DNA of 64,000 bases. Origin: Bugulina stolonifera (lineage: Eukaryota; Bryozoa; Gymnolaemata; Cheilostomatida; Bugulidae). Below the pieces are notes generated by a model. It worked only from the letters and a program-made list of their open reading frames with translations, made no database searches and was not told where the DNA came from. The position numbers and the translations under genes are program-made. Each line of letters begins with the position of its first letter. Position 1 is the first letter of the stretch. Shown here in pieces: positions 23,954 through 36,523 of the stretch. The DNA lies in assembly GCA_935421135.1 (NCBI GenBank), contig OW285189.1, positions 18,187,072 to 18,251,071 on the forward strand, read 5' to 3'.

Positions 23954-26900
23954 TTATCTTTTTAGATGACCGATAAAGTATTTACCTGCATAAGCAACAG
24001 TTTTTCTGAGTTTAGTTGGGAAAGTCAGATACCATACAACGGGAGTAAAGCTATTCAAATAAAAGATATTCTTAGATAGGCTGAGGACCACAGTCTTGTA
24101 TATTGACCCTGCTAGCATGTTAGGAACTGTTGCTATCAACAACGGTGTTGAACAGATAATGATATTTCCCATGACGTACAGGAGACATTTTGTAGCGATA
24201 TCTAGTTTAGCCTCAGGTTTTAAATAACCTGTGATGTTAATGTTTTGAGTTATCTCATTTTCAATATGGGAGCTATTGGCACTAAGACTAAAAACAGGTA
24301 CGGTATTCAACAAAAGTGTAGGTCGGTGGGTCTCTACAGACACACTGTCCATTTTGTTGTATACGTTGGATATTGTTCTATATACGCTCACCCTTCCACG
24401 CCCTACTCTACCTGATGAACCCTTCTGCTTGTCACTTAAATCGGCCAGCAAGTTCCCTCTTCCTTGATCTGACCCAATAGCAGATAACTCCAAACTTCTA
24501 TCTGCAACATTAATGTGGCATATACAGGTCATAGAGCTCAAATGCAGACGATATACATGTAGTACAAAATTAAATTTGATAATAATCCTTGTATACAAAA
24601 AAACCTAAAAACAGGGTTTTAAGAGGGTTGGCCATGCTTTTAATGTGAGATATTTTTAAAAAAATAATACTCCTTACAACAGAAAATATCTCACCTAAAA
24701 GTATGATGTAATTTGCAAAGCATAAGAAAATAATATGAAAGAAGTAATACTACAGCAAAGATGGTGAATCAGTCTCAATTCTTCAGCATAAGACATGGTA
24801 AAAAAGTGAATAGCAAATTGCATTATAGCAAAGTACATATATTATAACAGTCTATTACATAGGCACTGAGAGAGAAAGGACCACGTTTATACATGGATAA
24901 TTTATACTTACTGTTCTTCTCTGTTACTGGCAGCACTCTATTAGACCTCACCATACAGCCCATGAGATGATAATATTTAACTATGTAATAGTAGGTTACT
25001 ATAACCATTGCAAGTGAGAGAGTGACAACTAGCACAGTAATCATAAATACTAGTAGTATGTGATCAGCTACCGAACTGCAACATAATAAAGTATTATAAG
25101 ACAAAGTTTGTTTCATGGAATAACCTAGTTTCTGAGTTTCAGTAGTTGAAGAGATCAGTGTGGCTTCACTCATATATATAGTACTACTGCCAGTATTACC
25201 AGAGGTCTAGAGAAGTAACCACATAGCTAGCCATCAGCTAAAATGCTGACCCCAGAAATTACATGGACAACACCAGCTAACTTCCCATGAGTCTAATTAC
25301 TACTGAAAACTATTAAATGCAAGTCAATGGATAGCTTATGAACTCACCCTTTACCAATATCACATTCAGACACTTGGTATTGATCACAATATCTCTAATT
25401 TAAATTTGCCTAGTGGCTAACTAATTAATAGCACCATAGTATTCTAACCTAATGGTGCAACAATGATTTCAACAAAAAAATTAGAATTAAAAATAGGCTT
25501 GCCATGAGCTATTCCATTGTTGTATATGCTATAACATTGTTACACAATGTACAATAATCAATAGTGTACAGACTATGCTGTCCATGAAGTTGTACTATAT
25601 GGACAGTGTTATTCATTACTACAGTGTACCTGTATTGCTATGGGTATAACACAAATACCAACCTGTTGATATGTTGCATTTGATCGTATATGTTGAATAG
25701 GAGAACAGATTGTAGTTCTTCTGCATTCAAAAGCTCTTCGGATTGGTGTAGTAAAATATATACAGGTGTCAGCATGCCTGTGCACACAAACACTACAATC
25801 CAGTTGAATATAATCAATCTACAAGAGAATAATTCTGAATGTATATCATATCCTATATCGAGGTAATAATGCACAGCGTAGGCACAAATGCATACAGACT
25901 AAAATTCAATTAGTAGAAACTTGATTTCTTAGAAAATACTTCATTAATTTCAAAGCAATATAATGTATTGCATGTGAAGCAAGTACCAACTGCATATTTT
26001 TGATATCGTTATTTAGGAACAGGCAATAAACATATTACATGACTGTGATTGCCATAAGCTGAAAATTTCTTATGCTGAGGAGTACAAATAAAAAAAGTAG
26101 ACAACTTCCAGATTCCAACTACATGTACAAATACAGGTACAGTACAGCTCTACCTAATTATACAGCGTTAGGTTGGAGTTTAGATACTGCAGGAAGCAAA
26201 CAAATCTGTGTTTAGATTGTATAATTTATAGGGAAGTACATGGGCTCATTCTACAGTAAAGATTGTCACACACTCCCAATGAAAAGGAAGTCAAAACAGT
26301 ATTTATCACTAATAGTTATCAAAGTCCAATTTGCTGTTTCAATAATGACTTACTTTGTAACCAGAGTTGTCTTCTCTGCTAAGCTCATGGACGGATTCTC
26401 TAATACTGTGCATTTATACAAGCCTATAGTCATCAACTCCACCCAATAGTTCATCATACAGAAATATGTTATACCATTCTACAAAAGAAGAACTTCATTT
26501 CTAATATCAAATGATATACCAGTCCTATTAGTGCGTTCTATGCTTAGCCATGTAGTTCAAGTATGTGTATAACAATCTGTTCAAGATAGTATGATGTATT
26601 AATATTAGTCTTGTATGTCATTTGAAATAAAAATAATAGTAAGTTTGACTGCCACAGCTCACATTGTTCACCTAGTTCTATAAGAAAGAACTCTCTGCTT
26701 ACCCCAGTGTAATGCTGCTACTAGCCTAGATCAATCAGTTGATGTAATATAAGACATTACTAATGGTTACATCGTAATCACTCAATTTTAATTCTCTAAT
26801 GAATTGAATTACTTCACTCCATTGAAATAATCAATCCGTAGACACCATTGGTCATCAGTATCTAGTAGATATAAAATTTGAAATGAGATCCTGTGACATA

Positions 26901-27679
26901 CATCAATACCAATGACCAATGACCAGTGCACACGGCAACCAATTCTATTAAACCACACCAGTTTTAGTAAGGCCAGGAACACCCCATAACACCCCTTAGG
27001 AATTGTGTGTCCATGTAGTATGCCCTTTTATGTAGCGAGGTAGCCATAGAGGAGTGTCGCGTGTGCAGCTGGTTCAGTGCACAGCCACATACTGCTCACC
27101 AGTAAAGTTCGCTATTTTGTAGGAAGTTGAGCTGGTGTAATGGGAATGTGTTCTGTTCACTGTGATAGGTGATTAGACGTCGTAGAGCCTTGGGTTCAAA
27201 CCCCAGTCAGAAATGCCTTATTTTCACAAATGTGGAACTAAGTCTCTAGCTGCTCCAAAATAAACTCCTTGCAAGAAAAATGTTTCATAATATATACATG
27301 TATATATATATAGGCAATATCGTGTTACCAACTGTGTTACCAAACGTATTACCAAACGTATTAACATGTTCAACTTGGTATATTGAAAATCAGTGAATGT
27401 TAAAAATTTAAAAAACATTACCTGCAAGGAGAATAACAGCCATCTGCAACCATCTAGAATATCCGAGTTGATAAATATAATGCAGATATCAACTAGCATC
27501 GGTATAACAAGCAGCAGGTTGTTGACACTGAGACTGACAAGCATGGAGTTTGATTGAGCCTTCAGACTAGCTGACTTGCATATAGCAGTTACCATGGTGA
27601 TGTTTGTTATCAGGGCCAATATGGCCACCGTAAGCAGGTATGCAGCAATGATAATCTTTGAAGTGTCATCTGCATTCAT
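23954..27679 (-). CDS. Divergent class A-like GPCR (416 aa)
   Basis: Five exons join in frame (1251 nt): 27422-27679, 26354-26478, 25663-25818, 24912-25075 and 23954-24501. TM1 is IIIAAYLLTVAILALI followed by TNITMVTAI. TM2 is MLVSLSVNNLLLVIPMLV, followed by a loop-1 cysteine (DGCRWLLF). TM3 lies in exon 2 (MNYWVELMTIGLY). TM4 has the conserved Trp (IIFNWIVVFV). TM5 is HILLVFMITVLVVTLSLAMV. A long third intracellular loop of about 110 residues follows. TM6 keeps a CxxP motif (IIICSTP). TM7 reads FYLNSFTPVVWYL. Departures from class A: YKC stands where DRY is expected, TPVVW replaces NPxxY, and the second extracellular loop lacks the usual cysteine. The ATG at 27679 directly follows a splice acceptor, so an upstream exon (5' UTR or more N-terminus) exists. 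The ligand cannot be predicted. Confidence 0.8.
27126..27295 (+). mobile_element. tRNA-derived SINE, copy 2
   Basis: An A box TGGTGTAATGG at 27133-27143 matches the Pol III consensus TGGYNNARYGG exactly. The B box GGTTCAAACC is at 27193-27202. The tail (AAGTCTCTAGCTGCTC, CTCCTTGCAAGAAAA) matches copy 1 at 9531-9695. It lies within the first intron of the GPCR, antisense to that gene. Confidence 0.85.
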
Positions 27680-28077
27680 CTGAAATATCACATACTTGGT
27701 AAAGTACATGACCTGCGGCTATTACTATATGGAACATTCAATTTGTGTGTAGGCCTACTAAATACACTTTTACAGTCATGTAAGATTTAATCTGCTATAA
27801 AAAATCCTCCAACTCCAATACAAAACTTGTGTCAAAACACGAAACTACTTGGAGTCTCTGTGACCTATATTTTAGGTACAGGCCGCCTCGCTCAAGCGTT
27901 TTCCATGTTTGTCATATGGAATCCAAAGTGTGACAATGAGTTAAGAATAGTTTGTTCTAAGCCCTTTTGACCTCTTGGCACTAACTGTCATATTTCAGAA
28001 AAAAGTAACAGATTCAGTCATTATGAATCCCCTTGCTTGACAAAGTTTCTGAGCAATTTGAAAATTTAGACTAAAGG

Positions 28078-28424
28078 ATCTACTACCACCACTACTACTA
28101 CTACTACCACTACTACTACTACCACTACTACTACTACTACCACTACTACTACTACTACTACCACTACCACTACCACCACTACTACCACTACTACCACTAC
28201 CACCACTACTACCACTACCACCACTACCACCACTACCACCACCACCACCGCCACCACCACCACTACTACTACCACTACCACTACCACTACCACTACCACT
28301 ACCACTACCACTACCACTACCACTACCACTACCACTACCACTACCACTACCACTACCACTACCACTACCACTACCACTACCACTACTACTACTACCACTA
28401 CTACTACTACTACCACTGTTACAT
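28078..28424. repeat. Trinucleotide microsatellite (ACT/ACC)n
   Basis: About 345 bases of interspersed ACT and ACC triplets, upstream of the GPCR's first recognised exon. The central part alternates ACC and ACT regularly. It produces a meaningless poly-valine frame on the minus strand. Confidence 0.97.
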
Positions 28425-30354
28425 ACCTTTACTAGCCAATCCTGGTATTCCTTATTATAAAAATGTAGTTTCCAGATAAATTATTGGTATATTACATTTT
28501 ATAGCAAGATTACTCTTACAGTATACTGTATTTCCTAACAGAAATGCAGTAATATCTGTCAAACGATGTATGTACATGTACATTGTATATATAGGATTAT
28601 ACAGCAGATAAGACTGTATCAAATTCATCTACTGCTGCCAATCAAGAAGGAAATGTAATTTGAATTTAAACAATACATAAGATGTAATTGGTAAAGCTTA
28701 ATCTATTTAACCTCAGCGGAATAAGACAGCATTGTATTATACATGTAATAGTTTAGCCTTGCTACCTTCAGTTCCTGCCATTCAACAATGAGGCTACTAG
28801 ACTTAAGGGAATAAGGCAACTTTGATCAAGCCATGACAAAGTATAAAAGTGTTACCTAGAATAAACGTAAAAAATCTATAACAATAATATGCATTTTACA
28901 AGCATATGCATATTAATTGTACAATACTGGCACTAAAAGCAATGCTTCACCACAAATGTCATTGTTATATGTATAATTGCAATCGAGACACATCCTAAAA
29001 GTGCACACAAATAAAAGTACATGTACATGTACAGTGCAGATGACCAAAACATGGGGCTAACTAATTTTTGGTAAATAGTTAAATAACAGCAAACGATGTA
29101 ATTGGTAGGAAGAAAAACATAGCACTTTTTGCCATTTACATTGTACCTTTTACCAAATACTGTTACATTCCCATATACTTGTACAAATGTACATGTACAA
29201 GCAACCATAAAAGAGAAATTGGCTTCTTTTGTTAGGTAAAAGAGGAGACAACTTCCTATTATAGCTAGATGAAAAATGTATAAGCATGGGGAGACAACAG
29301 TATTATATTAGTATGAATCTCCATAGTCCATTTACCTAACATGGCACTCCCCTTTCTCTCAAGCCTACTACAAAAGGTTATTGACCACCTAATCAAATTA
29401 TATACACTGTTATTACATGATTGTATAAATTAGAAACTTGTGCTACAACATGCACATGCAGGCCTACAAGCAACTTGGGGTTGGGGTCATATGCCTTTAT
29501 CTTTACATTTTGTTGGTGAAATACAGTGACGCTGTTTCCATTTCACTCAATGTCTCTTATATTATCATTAGATTATTAGTAGGAGTATGACACCCATCCA
29601 ATCAGGTAGGAAGAAGGAACATGGTTCAATATGTAGCCAATGACACAGTGACAAGGGCTATCGGAGTGAGAGGACATTGTATAAACACTCACTACCTCTT
29701 TATCATAACTACAGGTTATCTCTTCTACATGTATATGGAATTGTTTCTCAGGCCTTCAGAGGAGTTGGGGGAGGACAACTTCTTAACATAATCAATGGCC
29801 CATTACTTACATTATTCTTGGGCCATCAGTTACATAATGTATGGGTCGATCGTATAGTTTTTGGGCCAATGATAATGCAGTGTTTTCTACCCTTAAGCAT
29901 GGGGAGTAATCCTCTCATCTTACTGTAAAAATGTTAGCCTATTGTGTTAAGTGAATAGTATAAGTAGTCCTATGTCAATATAATAATAATCTATTGTACA
30001 AAAGGAAGTTAGTAGACCATATTATTACATACAGTCTATCCATTCCTCAGTGCAGTGTTATCTCACACAACATTCTACAATGTATATAACACACTCATGT
30101 GCAGTGCTGTATTGTGTTGCAATCAATGAGCATGTGACAGATATTAGCACTTATAATTGCAAGCCCACTAATACTCACTACTACATAGTTGTGTAGTTGT
30201 GTAGGCTACACATACTTGACATTCTCAAGTTTGACTGAATTGGCTGATGGTAACTACTTGGAGCTACTAGTCTATCACAGTGTTACTCACTAGATTGGTC
30301 TGGAGGGAGCAGGAACTGAGATCCACTAGTAAGTGAGAGATTGGCTTGACTGTC
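28425..30354. other. Divergent intergenic region
   Basis: It lies between the GPCR (minus) and the adaptor gene (plus), so it should hold the adaptor promoter and an upstream GPCR exon. No exon can be supported. Many ACATGTA palindromes and two short GGAGACAACT motifs (about 29242 and 29290) are present. Confidence 0.45.
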
Positions 30355-33300
30355 ATGGAGAGGAGATTATATTCAGTCCTGCTTCTGGCTTTTGCTTCTC
30401 TAGTTTTCTTACCTCCAGAATCTGCAGCTCAAAAACCTACCAACTCAACTACAAGTAAGTGCTACAATTATATACATTAACCATACATGAATCGTACTTT
30501 GCAGTAACCAGTAACATACATAAGTTCCTTCATTTCAGAATCTTGAATGACTATAAAAAAATATTTGTACTTTGGCCTACAGCTACACTACAGATAGTTC
30601 CCAGATATAAATTCAGAAAAGTTATGCACAGTTATTGTGTCTACCTTGTAGCTACTGTTCACAAATAACGGTTGGAAACCAAATGTACATATACATGTAC
30701 ATATAATATGGTAAAACAACAGTTACATCCCCAGTTACAACATATTTGTTTTCCAAATAAAATGTTCAAAGTTCCAATTCTAACAATTGATTACAAAAGC
30801 TACAACGGCTACACTTACATATTAATAAACCAACTATAATAGATGGCTTCTTGTTACTGGAATAAACCAAAATTTTATATTTCTGGTATTCTCTCTCTAG
30901 ATTCCACTTCTACGAAGCAGCTGTCTAATACCACCACACTAAGTGTGACCACTACTGTAATTCACAATCAACGGCCAAATCTAGGCATTCTTATTGGAAT
31001 TCCTGTAAGTATGATGGTAGACCTAGTCTACATTCTCTTTGCTATTCATACAGCCAAAGTGGCTCAAAGGAAAGCACTGTCAACTTCAATGCGAAAACAA
31101 CTTGGTTCAATATAGCCACAGGCCAGCTAACATGGGGTTACTTTTCAAGCCTTGTTGATATTTTTAAGCACCATGCAGAATGTCTGCACAGAATGCCATG
31201 CATTTTTTTTGCAAGTCTATCAATTTGTAGTAAAAAACAATGTTCAATGCAAAAATCTTGGTCTAACCAAGTTAGGGGCACAAAATAAAGAAATATGAGA
31301 TAGCCGTTGTTCATCGACAAAACTGAATCAGGAGAAGTTGTCTTCTCTATACTTTGTCAGTAGACCGCCCTTACTCCAAACCCCAACCACAAACAAGGAA
31401 CTAAAACTATCTAAATCTCTCCACTACTGCACCTAACAGGGAAACGAGAACAATAAAGAATAAAGAATTATCATCTGGGATATTTCTGTTGGTTGAGATT
31501 GTCCCATTGGAAAATCTACATGCAGTTTCTGTTTAGATCAGGTTTGTCACCAGCAGGGAATTTATAGATGACTACTAAAACTGTGACATTGATGTAGTCT
31601 GCAATACTGCCTACATAATTAGACAGCTAAGTAGAGGAATGGCTATGCAGCTAAAGCATCTACAGTGTATATGATACATGTTGACCTGCACATCATTATT
31701 AGCCAATCAATGCACTGTGTGATGACCTCAAGTATTACTGTTTACACAAAATCTAATAGTTATCAATTTCAACATTTTTCATAAACTGCCTGAAAAATTA
31801 AAAGGAAGTACAATGCAAAAACTCTGTTTTATAAATTTTTAGAAAGTTCAACAAGGCAATGAGTGAATAACAGTCTTTCCTCAATCAAACATGCTCATTT
31901 CAAATCAAAGGCTCCAAAATGTGTTTATTGTTATTGGCATATAATATAGTGCAAGTTGAAAGTACAGTAGTTGACCAGAAGGTCTGCTTAGCGTGTACAT
32001 GGTAACTGGGTAGGCGTAATGGCAGGGCTTTGGTAGTAGGTAGTGGACGCAGTATTAGGTTGTAGAACAGGTCAACTGACATCCATAATGCACATGTAGA
32101 GAACATTACATGTACACCTATGTGTATATCTTTGCTAGACATGCTACGATGTCACCAATGAACACAAAGCATTGACTATTGAAGGCTTTGCAATACTGCC
32201 AGAGATATACAGTTACAGCTTTATCTCCTGCAATCTTATAAAGTGAAGCACCTTGTGGCAATCTTGAACGTTGTTTATTTTAGGTTGGTGTATTGGTCTG
32301 CGTGGCTATTCTCATTGCTGTCATCTGTAACAGAGTGCAGGTCAAAATGAAACAAAGCGCGAAGAAAGCTCCGCGGCAGAGTGTACTACTACCCCACAAA
32401 GACGCTCTTCTTCGTGCTAAACCAGACGATGTTGAAGCTGTCGATGATGAAGACTATTTAGCTCCACTAAGAATGTCACAGATGGTAACAGAGGTAATGC
32501 TACATTTTATGCACAATTTGGTGGCCTGATAATATTGAGCCAGTTTTGCCAATAAGCGTAACTGCTACAAATTACCCAAATATGATCACATTTTGACGCT
32601 ATTTCTTTGTAAATATTTCACAATTTTTATGACAATACCAACAAGAGTAATGGACAAACCAATGCCATAAGTAAAAGTAAAAGTTCACCTGAGAGATGGT
32701 TGGTTGAAAAACCACGCAAATACTGAGAGAACATCTTTTAACATGTTTTCACGGTGTTATTGGGGTAGGTGCACTGACTGTATAAGCCTAGTGCTTTGGA
32801 AAACGACTGAGCGAGATTATTTTGTTCGGATTTAGCTAAAGTAAAAAAATGGTGTTCGAGATCTTCACAAGGCACTAAAATGTTTGTGAAAATCTTATCT
32901 AATAGGCATAGTTATTACAATACAATATCTATGTGTGTAGAGAACTGTTTGCTTTTTGTAACAGCATGTAGTAACCATCTTTAATCATTGATCTGAGAGA
33001 TAACTCATTAGGAAAAGCTTGAGAACTGTGAAAACAATTATTTGAACGCTGAAAAGATACTTAATAGCTACACATACGAGTATTGTTTGTAACTATTTAC
33101 AATGGGTCCAATATCTTGACCTCATATTTGAGTTTTACATTGAATTAGAGTGCAGTTAATCAGTTTTGATATTTCTTTCTGATAAAAGAAGCAGACGGAA
33201 GTGGAAGAACAAGAACCCATTGAAGATTACGTAATAATGGATGGTAGTAATGCTGAGCAACCATGTTTATCTGGCTATCGACCAAGTGCTGAAGCTCCAG

Positions 33301-33491
33301 ATGTAGTTGATAATGACGAGCAGCTCTATGAGAATGGTGCAGAGGGGGAGGAGGCACTGTATGTAAACACTAATGTAGCACAATATAGTAATGTCAATCC
33401 TGCAAGAGGTGCTGTGTTGCAGAAGAATGAGTCGGTAGACAGTACAGATGACGTCTACTATAACAATGTAGATGAATTTTTGAGAGAGTGA
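30355..33491 (+). CDS. LAT-like transmembrane adaptor with YxN/YxxM tail (235 aa)
   Basis: Four exons join in frame (708 nt): 30355-30454, 30901-31004, 32284-32484 and 33189-33491. Residues 1-25 form a signal peptide (SVLLLAFASLVFL core). The ectodomain (26-60) is short, Thr/Ser-rich and has three N-glycosylation sequons (N30, N34, N43). The membrane span (61-83) crosses the exon 2/3 junction and ends in basic residues. The acidic tail of about 150 residues carries tyrosines in SH2-type contexts: YLAP (126, YxxP), YVIM (149, YxxM as bound by PI3K p85), and YENG (182), YVNT (193), YSNV (201), YYN and YNN (225-226), all YxN as bound by Grb2. This layout matches transmembrane adaptors such as LAT, but no sequence homology is claimed. 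No enzyme domain is present. The donor at 32484 (GTAACA) is weak but phase-compatible. Confidence 0.8.
31365..31445 (+). repeat. Dispersed repeat family, copy 1
   Basis: The block CAAACCCCAACCACAAAC followed by AAATCTCTCCACTACTGCACCT recurs in related form at 53027-53095 and 56620-56705. This copy is in an intron of the adaptor gene. Class unknown. Confidence 0.55.
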
Positions 33492-33921
33492 TGGGTGTCA
33501 CTCAGTGACATACCTAGTCGTTGTAGTATGTAAGTATATCTTTACATGTATGTACATAAACTTGCCTCTGTACCATATACAACCATCTCCATGTGAGAAC
33601 TAGAATCACTAAGAGTCTAGAACCTAGGGCTAAAGGAACTCAATGACTCAATTGACATGGTGACTAAGTGAGGATGACTCATTCCTAGAGCTATGCCAAT
33701 TCATGCTATACAATTCATTATGTACATTTCTCTAGTAGTATTAATAGACATGCTATAATATAATATTGTATTACACAATTATGTACATGTATATCACTAT
33801 ATTACACAATGTTACAATCTAGTTTAGTTCCTGGTTACTGCTTTGTCTAAAAGATGACCACTAAAAGTTGCCGTTAGTTTAGTGACAATCAGTCAATCAC
33901 CATTAACGCAATTTTGTTTTA
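33492..33921. other. 3' flank of the adaptor gene
   Basis: Probable 3' UTR and flank of the adaptor gene. No other gene is supported, and no canonical AATAAA was found close to the stop. Confidence 0.4.
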
Positions 33922-34119
33922 AAAATCTACATGTAGTTTATAGATAATCTACATGTAGTTTATAGATAATCCACATGTAGTTTATAGACAATCCACATGT
34001 AGTTTATAGATATTCTACATATAGTTTATAGATAATCTACATGTAGTTTATAGATATTCTACATGTAGTTTGTAGATAATCTACATGTAGTTTATAGACA
34101 ATTTGCATATAGTTTGTAC
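33922..34119. repeat. 22-bp minisatellite, nine copies
   Basis: Nine head-to-tail copies of a 22-base unit (ATAATCTACATGTAGTTTAT plus two bases) with few substitutions. Each unit contains the palindrome CTACATGTAG. There are no unique spacers, so this is not a CRISPR array. Confidence 0.93.
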
Positions 34120-35593
34120 ATGTAGATAATCTATGAAAGTAATCGTTGTAGATTTGAGATTAGAAGTTTCAATTCAACTTTTACAAGTTATGTAATAGTA
34201 GAGTAACAATTTTTTTAGCAATATTAATATTAGCATAATACTTCTATTACTCTTCATTTTTCTGCTTGCAATATAAACAGAAAGAAAAATTTACATACAA
34301 GCACAAGCAAAGCTAACTAATATTATGATGCATATTTTTGTTTATTATCTGATTAATAGATTTAATTGGTTTATACCAGAGATTGATGTTATATTTTATG
34401 ACATGTATTATAAATAATGTGGTTTACTATTATATATTGTAATATAATTTTATAACATTATTTTGTAGTCTCTGTACTTGATGCTATGCAACAGAATGGA
34501 TAGCAAAATGCAAATAGTTGCTATGTGACTTCACACATAAATATACACAGTCATAGCATACAATAAACGAGATAACTACACAATAATATATTTTTATGCA
34601 AAGAGTTCTTTGATTGTTATATTGTTATATTATTGTAATATTGATTACACAAGTCATGTAATGATGATCAGTTGCTATGACTCCATTTTTTCCATAACTT
34701 CCCTTAGAGTACAAGTGGTTTAATATAATAATGTTTATTATAAATATTGTAAATATGTGTCATTGTCTAATGTAAATGCACAACGAAGCATTAGAATTGT
34801 ATAAAAATATAATATAAAATTTGATAACAAACATAAGCCATAAATTATAAAATTATATTATTTACTTCCTAGTCCTTTACTTGGAATTTGAACTTGTTTT
34901 TTGTTATCTATTCTGCCTACCACACGATATTACATGTATATGTATACATGTATATGTTACTCCCCATATAATATACATGTACATTATATCCCTTATCTAT
35001 GTGATAATAATATTGAGATAAGGTGTATGTATAACTTGGTTATTTCTAAATAATATCAATCCTCTGTATATCACAGTCAGCTCATGTCTGTGTCATGGAG
35101 GCGTCTCTGACAAGATGGCGCCATCTCATTGGCTCCCACAGACTATCAAAAGGTTAAACAAATATGTAACTAAATAAATAAGTTTGACATATTAAAATAA
35201 GTTCCTTCACTGCGTATAGATACATATGCATATACATGTACATGTAGGTCTCTGACCACCCTTCTCCCTTCACCTCCCCCTACATTCCATAGGAGTCTAT
35301 CTCGTTTTCCACCAGGATTTTGATACCCCAACCACCCATGTCAAAATCGGCCATCTCTCCAATTTTCATGGAAGGGTTCGGTCTTGTATGTGTAGGATAA
35401 TAAATTACCTTGTAAAGCCTGCATGTGTTTGAACTAAGGAATAGTAAGAGTTGTTAGCCCTTGAATTAGCATAATAAGGGGAATAACTCCCACTGTGCAA
35501 TTTATATGTACATGTAACTGAAGCACCAATATTTTCTACAGGTTATTGCATGCTGAATGTTTTCTTTAGATTACACCCCTTGCCTAGCTCTCC
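34120..35593. other. Convergent intergenic region
   Basis: It lies between the 3' ends of the adaptor (plus) and the CIMIP5-like gene (minus). Very AT-rich; no exon supported. Confidence 0.45.
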
Positions 35594-36138
35594 CTAATAG
35601 CAAATCATCTCACTGTCCAACTTTTTCTTTCTGTTGGGAGAGGCTAATGCTTTCTCTAGACGAAACATCTCCTGTACATGCGTAGACTGTGTTCTTGAGC
35701 CATAAATTCCTGCTACCGTGTTAGGGACCGGGCCATTAGAAAACCGACTTTCATATTCTGGCATCTGTACAGGTTCTACAGCATTGCCCTATAAATTGCA
35801 AGCAACCATCATTTTAAACATTTTTAATAAAAAGACGGATTGGATATTTGGATCTTTGACATTATGCCAGACCCGGTTCCATCACTATTGGCTGTCGGCT
35901 TATGCTCTATAGTCACCCAGCAGCACACCTATCATTATTTATGAAGATTCTAGCAAAACTAAATAATTCTACTTACTTTGTTATCATACTGAGTAAGGAA
36001 CCCCCACTCTTCTTGCCATTTTGTGACGGCTTTCTGCTCATTGCCGACGCACTGTCTCCATAGCTTGTCGTCTGTAACCACGTCTACCTTACCCGCCGTG
36101 TAGTCTAGCACTGCCATTGGTTTAGTTGACGGTTGCAT
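35594..36138 (-). CDS. CIMIP5: CIMIP5 (C2orf50)-like ciliary microtubule inner protein
   Basis: Two exons join in frame (357 nt, 118 residues): 35977-36138 and 35594-35788. Exon 1 encodes DDKLWRQ and KWQEEWGFLTQYDNK. Exon 2 encodes EPVQMPEYESRFSNGPVPNT, then YGSR and RKKKL near the C-terminus. The order W...W.FL..YD..GN..EP, VPNT, GSR, RKKKL is what I know of the small C2orf50/CIMIP5 family, proteins of the lumen of ciliary doublet microtubules. Length also fits. The start is uncertain. The ATG at 36138 precedes the conserved region, but the frame stays open to an acceptor near 36187, so an upstream coding or UTR exon is possible. Expected in cells with motile cilia or flagella. Confidence 0.75.
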
Positions 36139-36309
36139 GTTAGCCTGTTTTCTCTGGTGACTTGGTAGACATCCTTCGTGGTACTGGCTACAAGTATACA
36201 GCATAATTTGAAGCATACTAGGTGTGTGAATTATCGTAAAAACACATTCTATTCCTTGACAATCATATTTAGACTTTTGAAATGAGACAGCCGTTAGCAG
36301 CAGTAGTCC

Positions 36310-36453
36310 TACAGTTTACCAAGCTGACTCCTCAACTATATCAAGTAATGTATTATTAATACAATAGATTCATTTGAATGTACATTCAAATGAATCTATT
36401 GTATTAATAATACATTACTTGATATAGTTGAGGAGTCAGCTTGGTAAACTGTA
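36310..36453. repeat. Perfect 144-bp palindrome, no spacer
   Basis: Two 72-base arms meet exactly between 36381 and 36382 (GAATGT|ACATTC) and are perfectly complementary, from TACAGTTTACC on the left to GGTAAACTGTA on the right. No loop separates them. It could be a very young foldback transposon or a fold-back assembly or library artefact. It lies upstream of the CIMIP5-like gene. Confidence 0.97.
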
Positions 36454-36523
36454 AGACGTGGCAGCAAACCAGCACTGAGGGGTTTTGAGCTAAAACCAAG
36501 TTATGGTTCATTATATGAAGTGC

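Noticed and set aside
27133..27202. Possible tRNA gene (A and B boxes)
   Set aside because: Box spacing, lack of a cloverleaf and a second dispersed copy show it is a SINE head.
28066..28416. Minus-strand poly-Val ORF
   Set aside because: Product of the ACT/ACC microsatellite; no coding signal.
33922..34119. Regular 22-bp array resembling a CRISPR
   Set aside because: Repeats are contiguous with no unique spacers, and the genome is eukaryotic.
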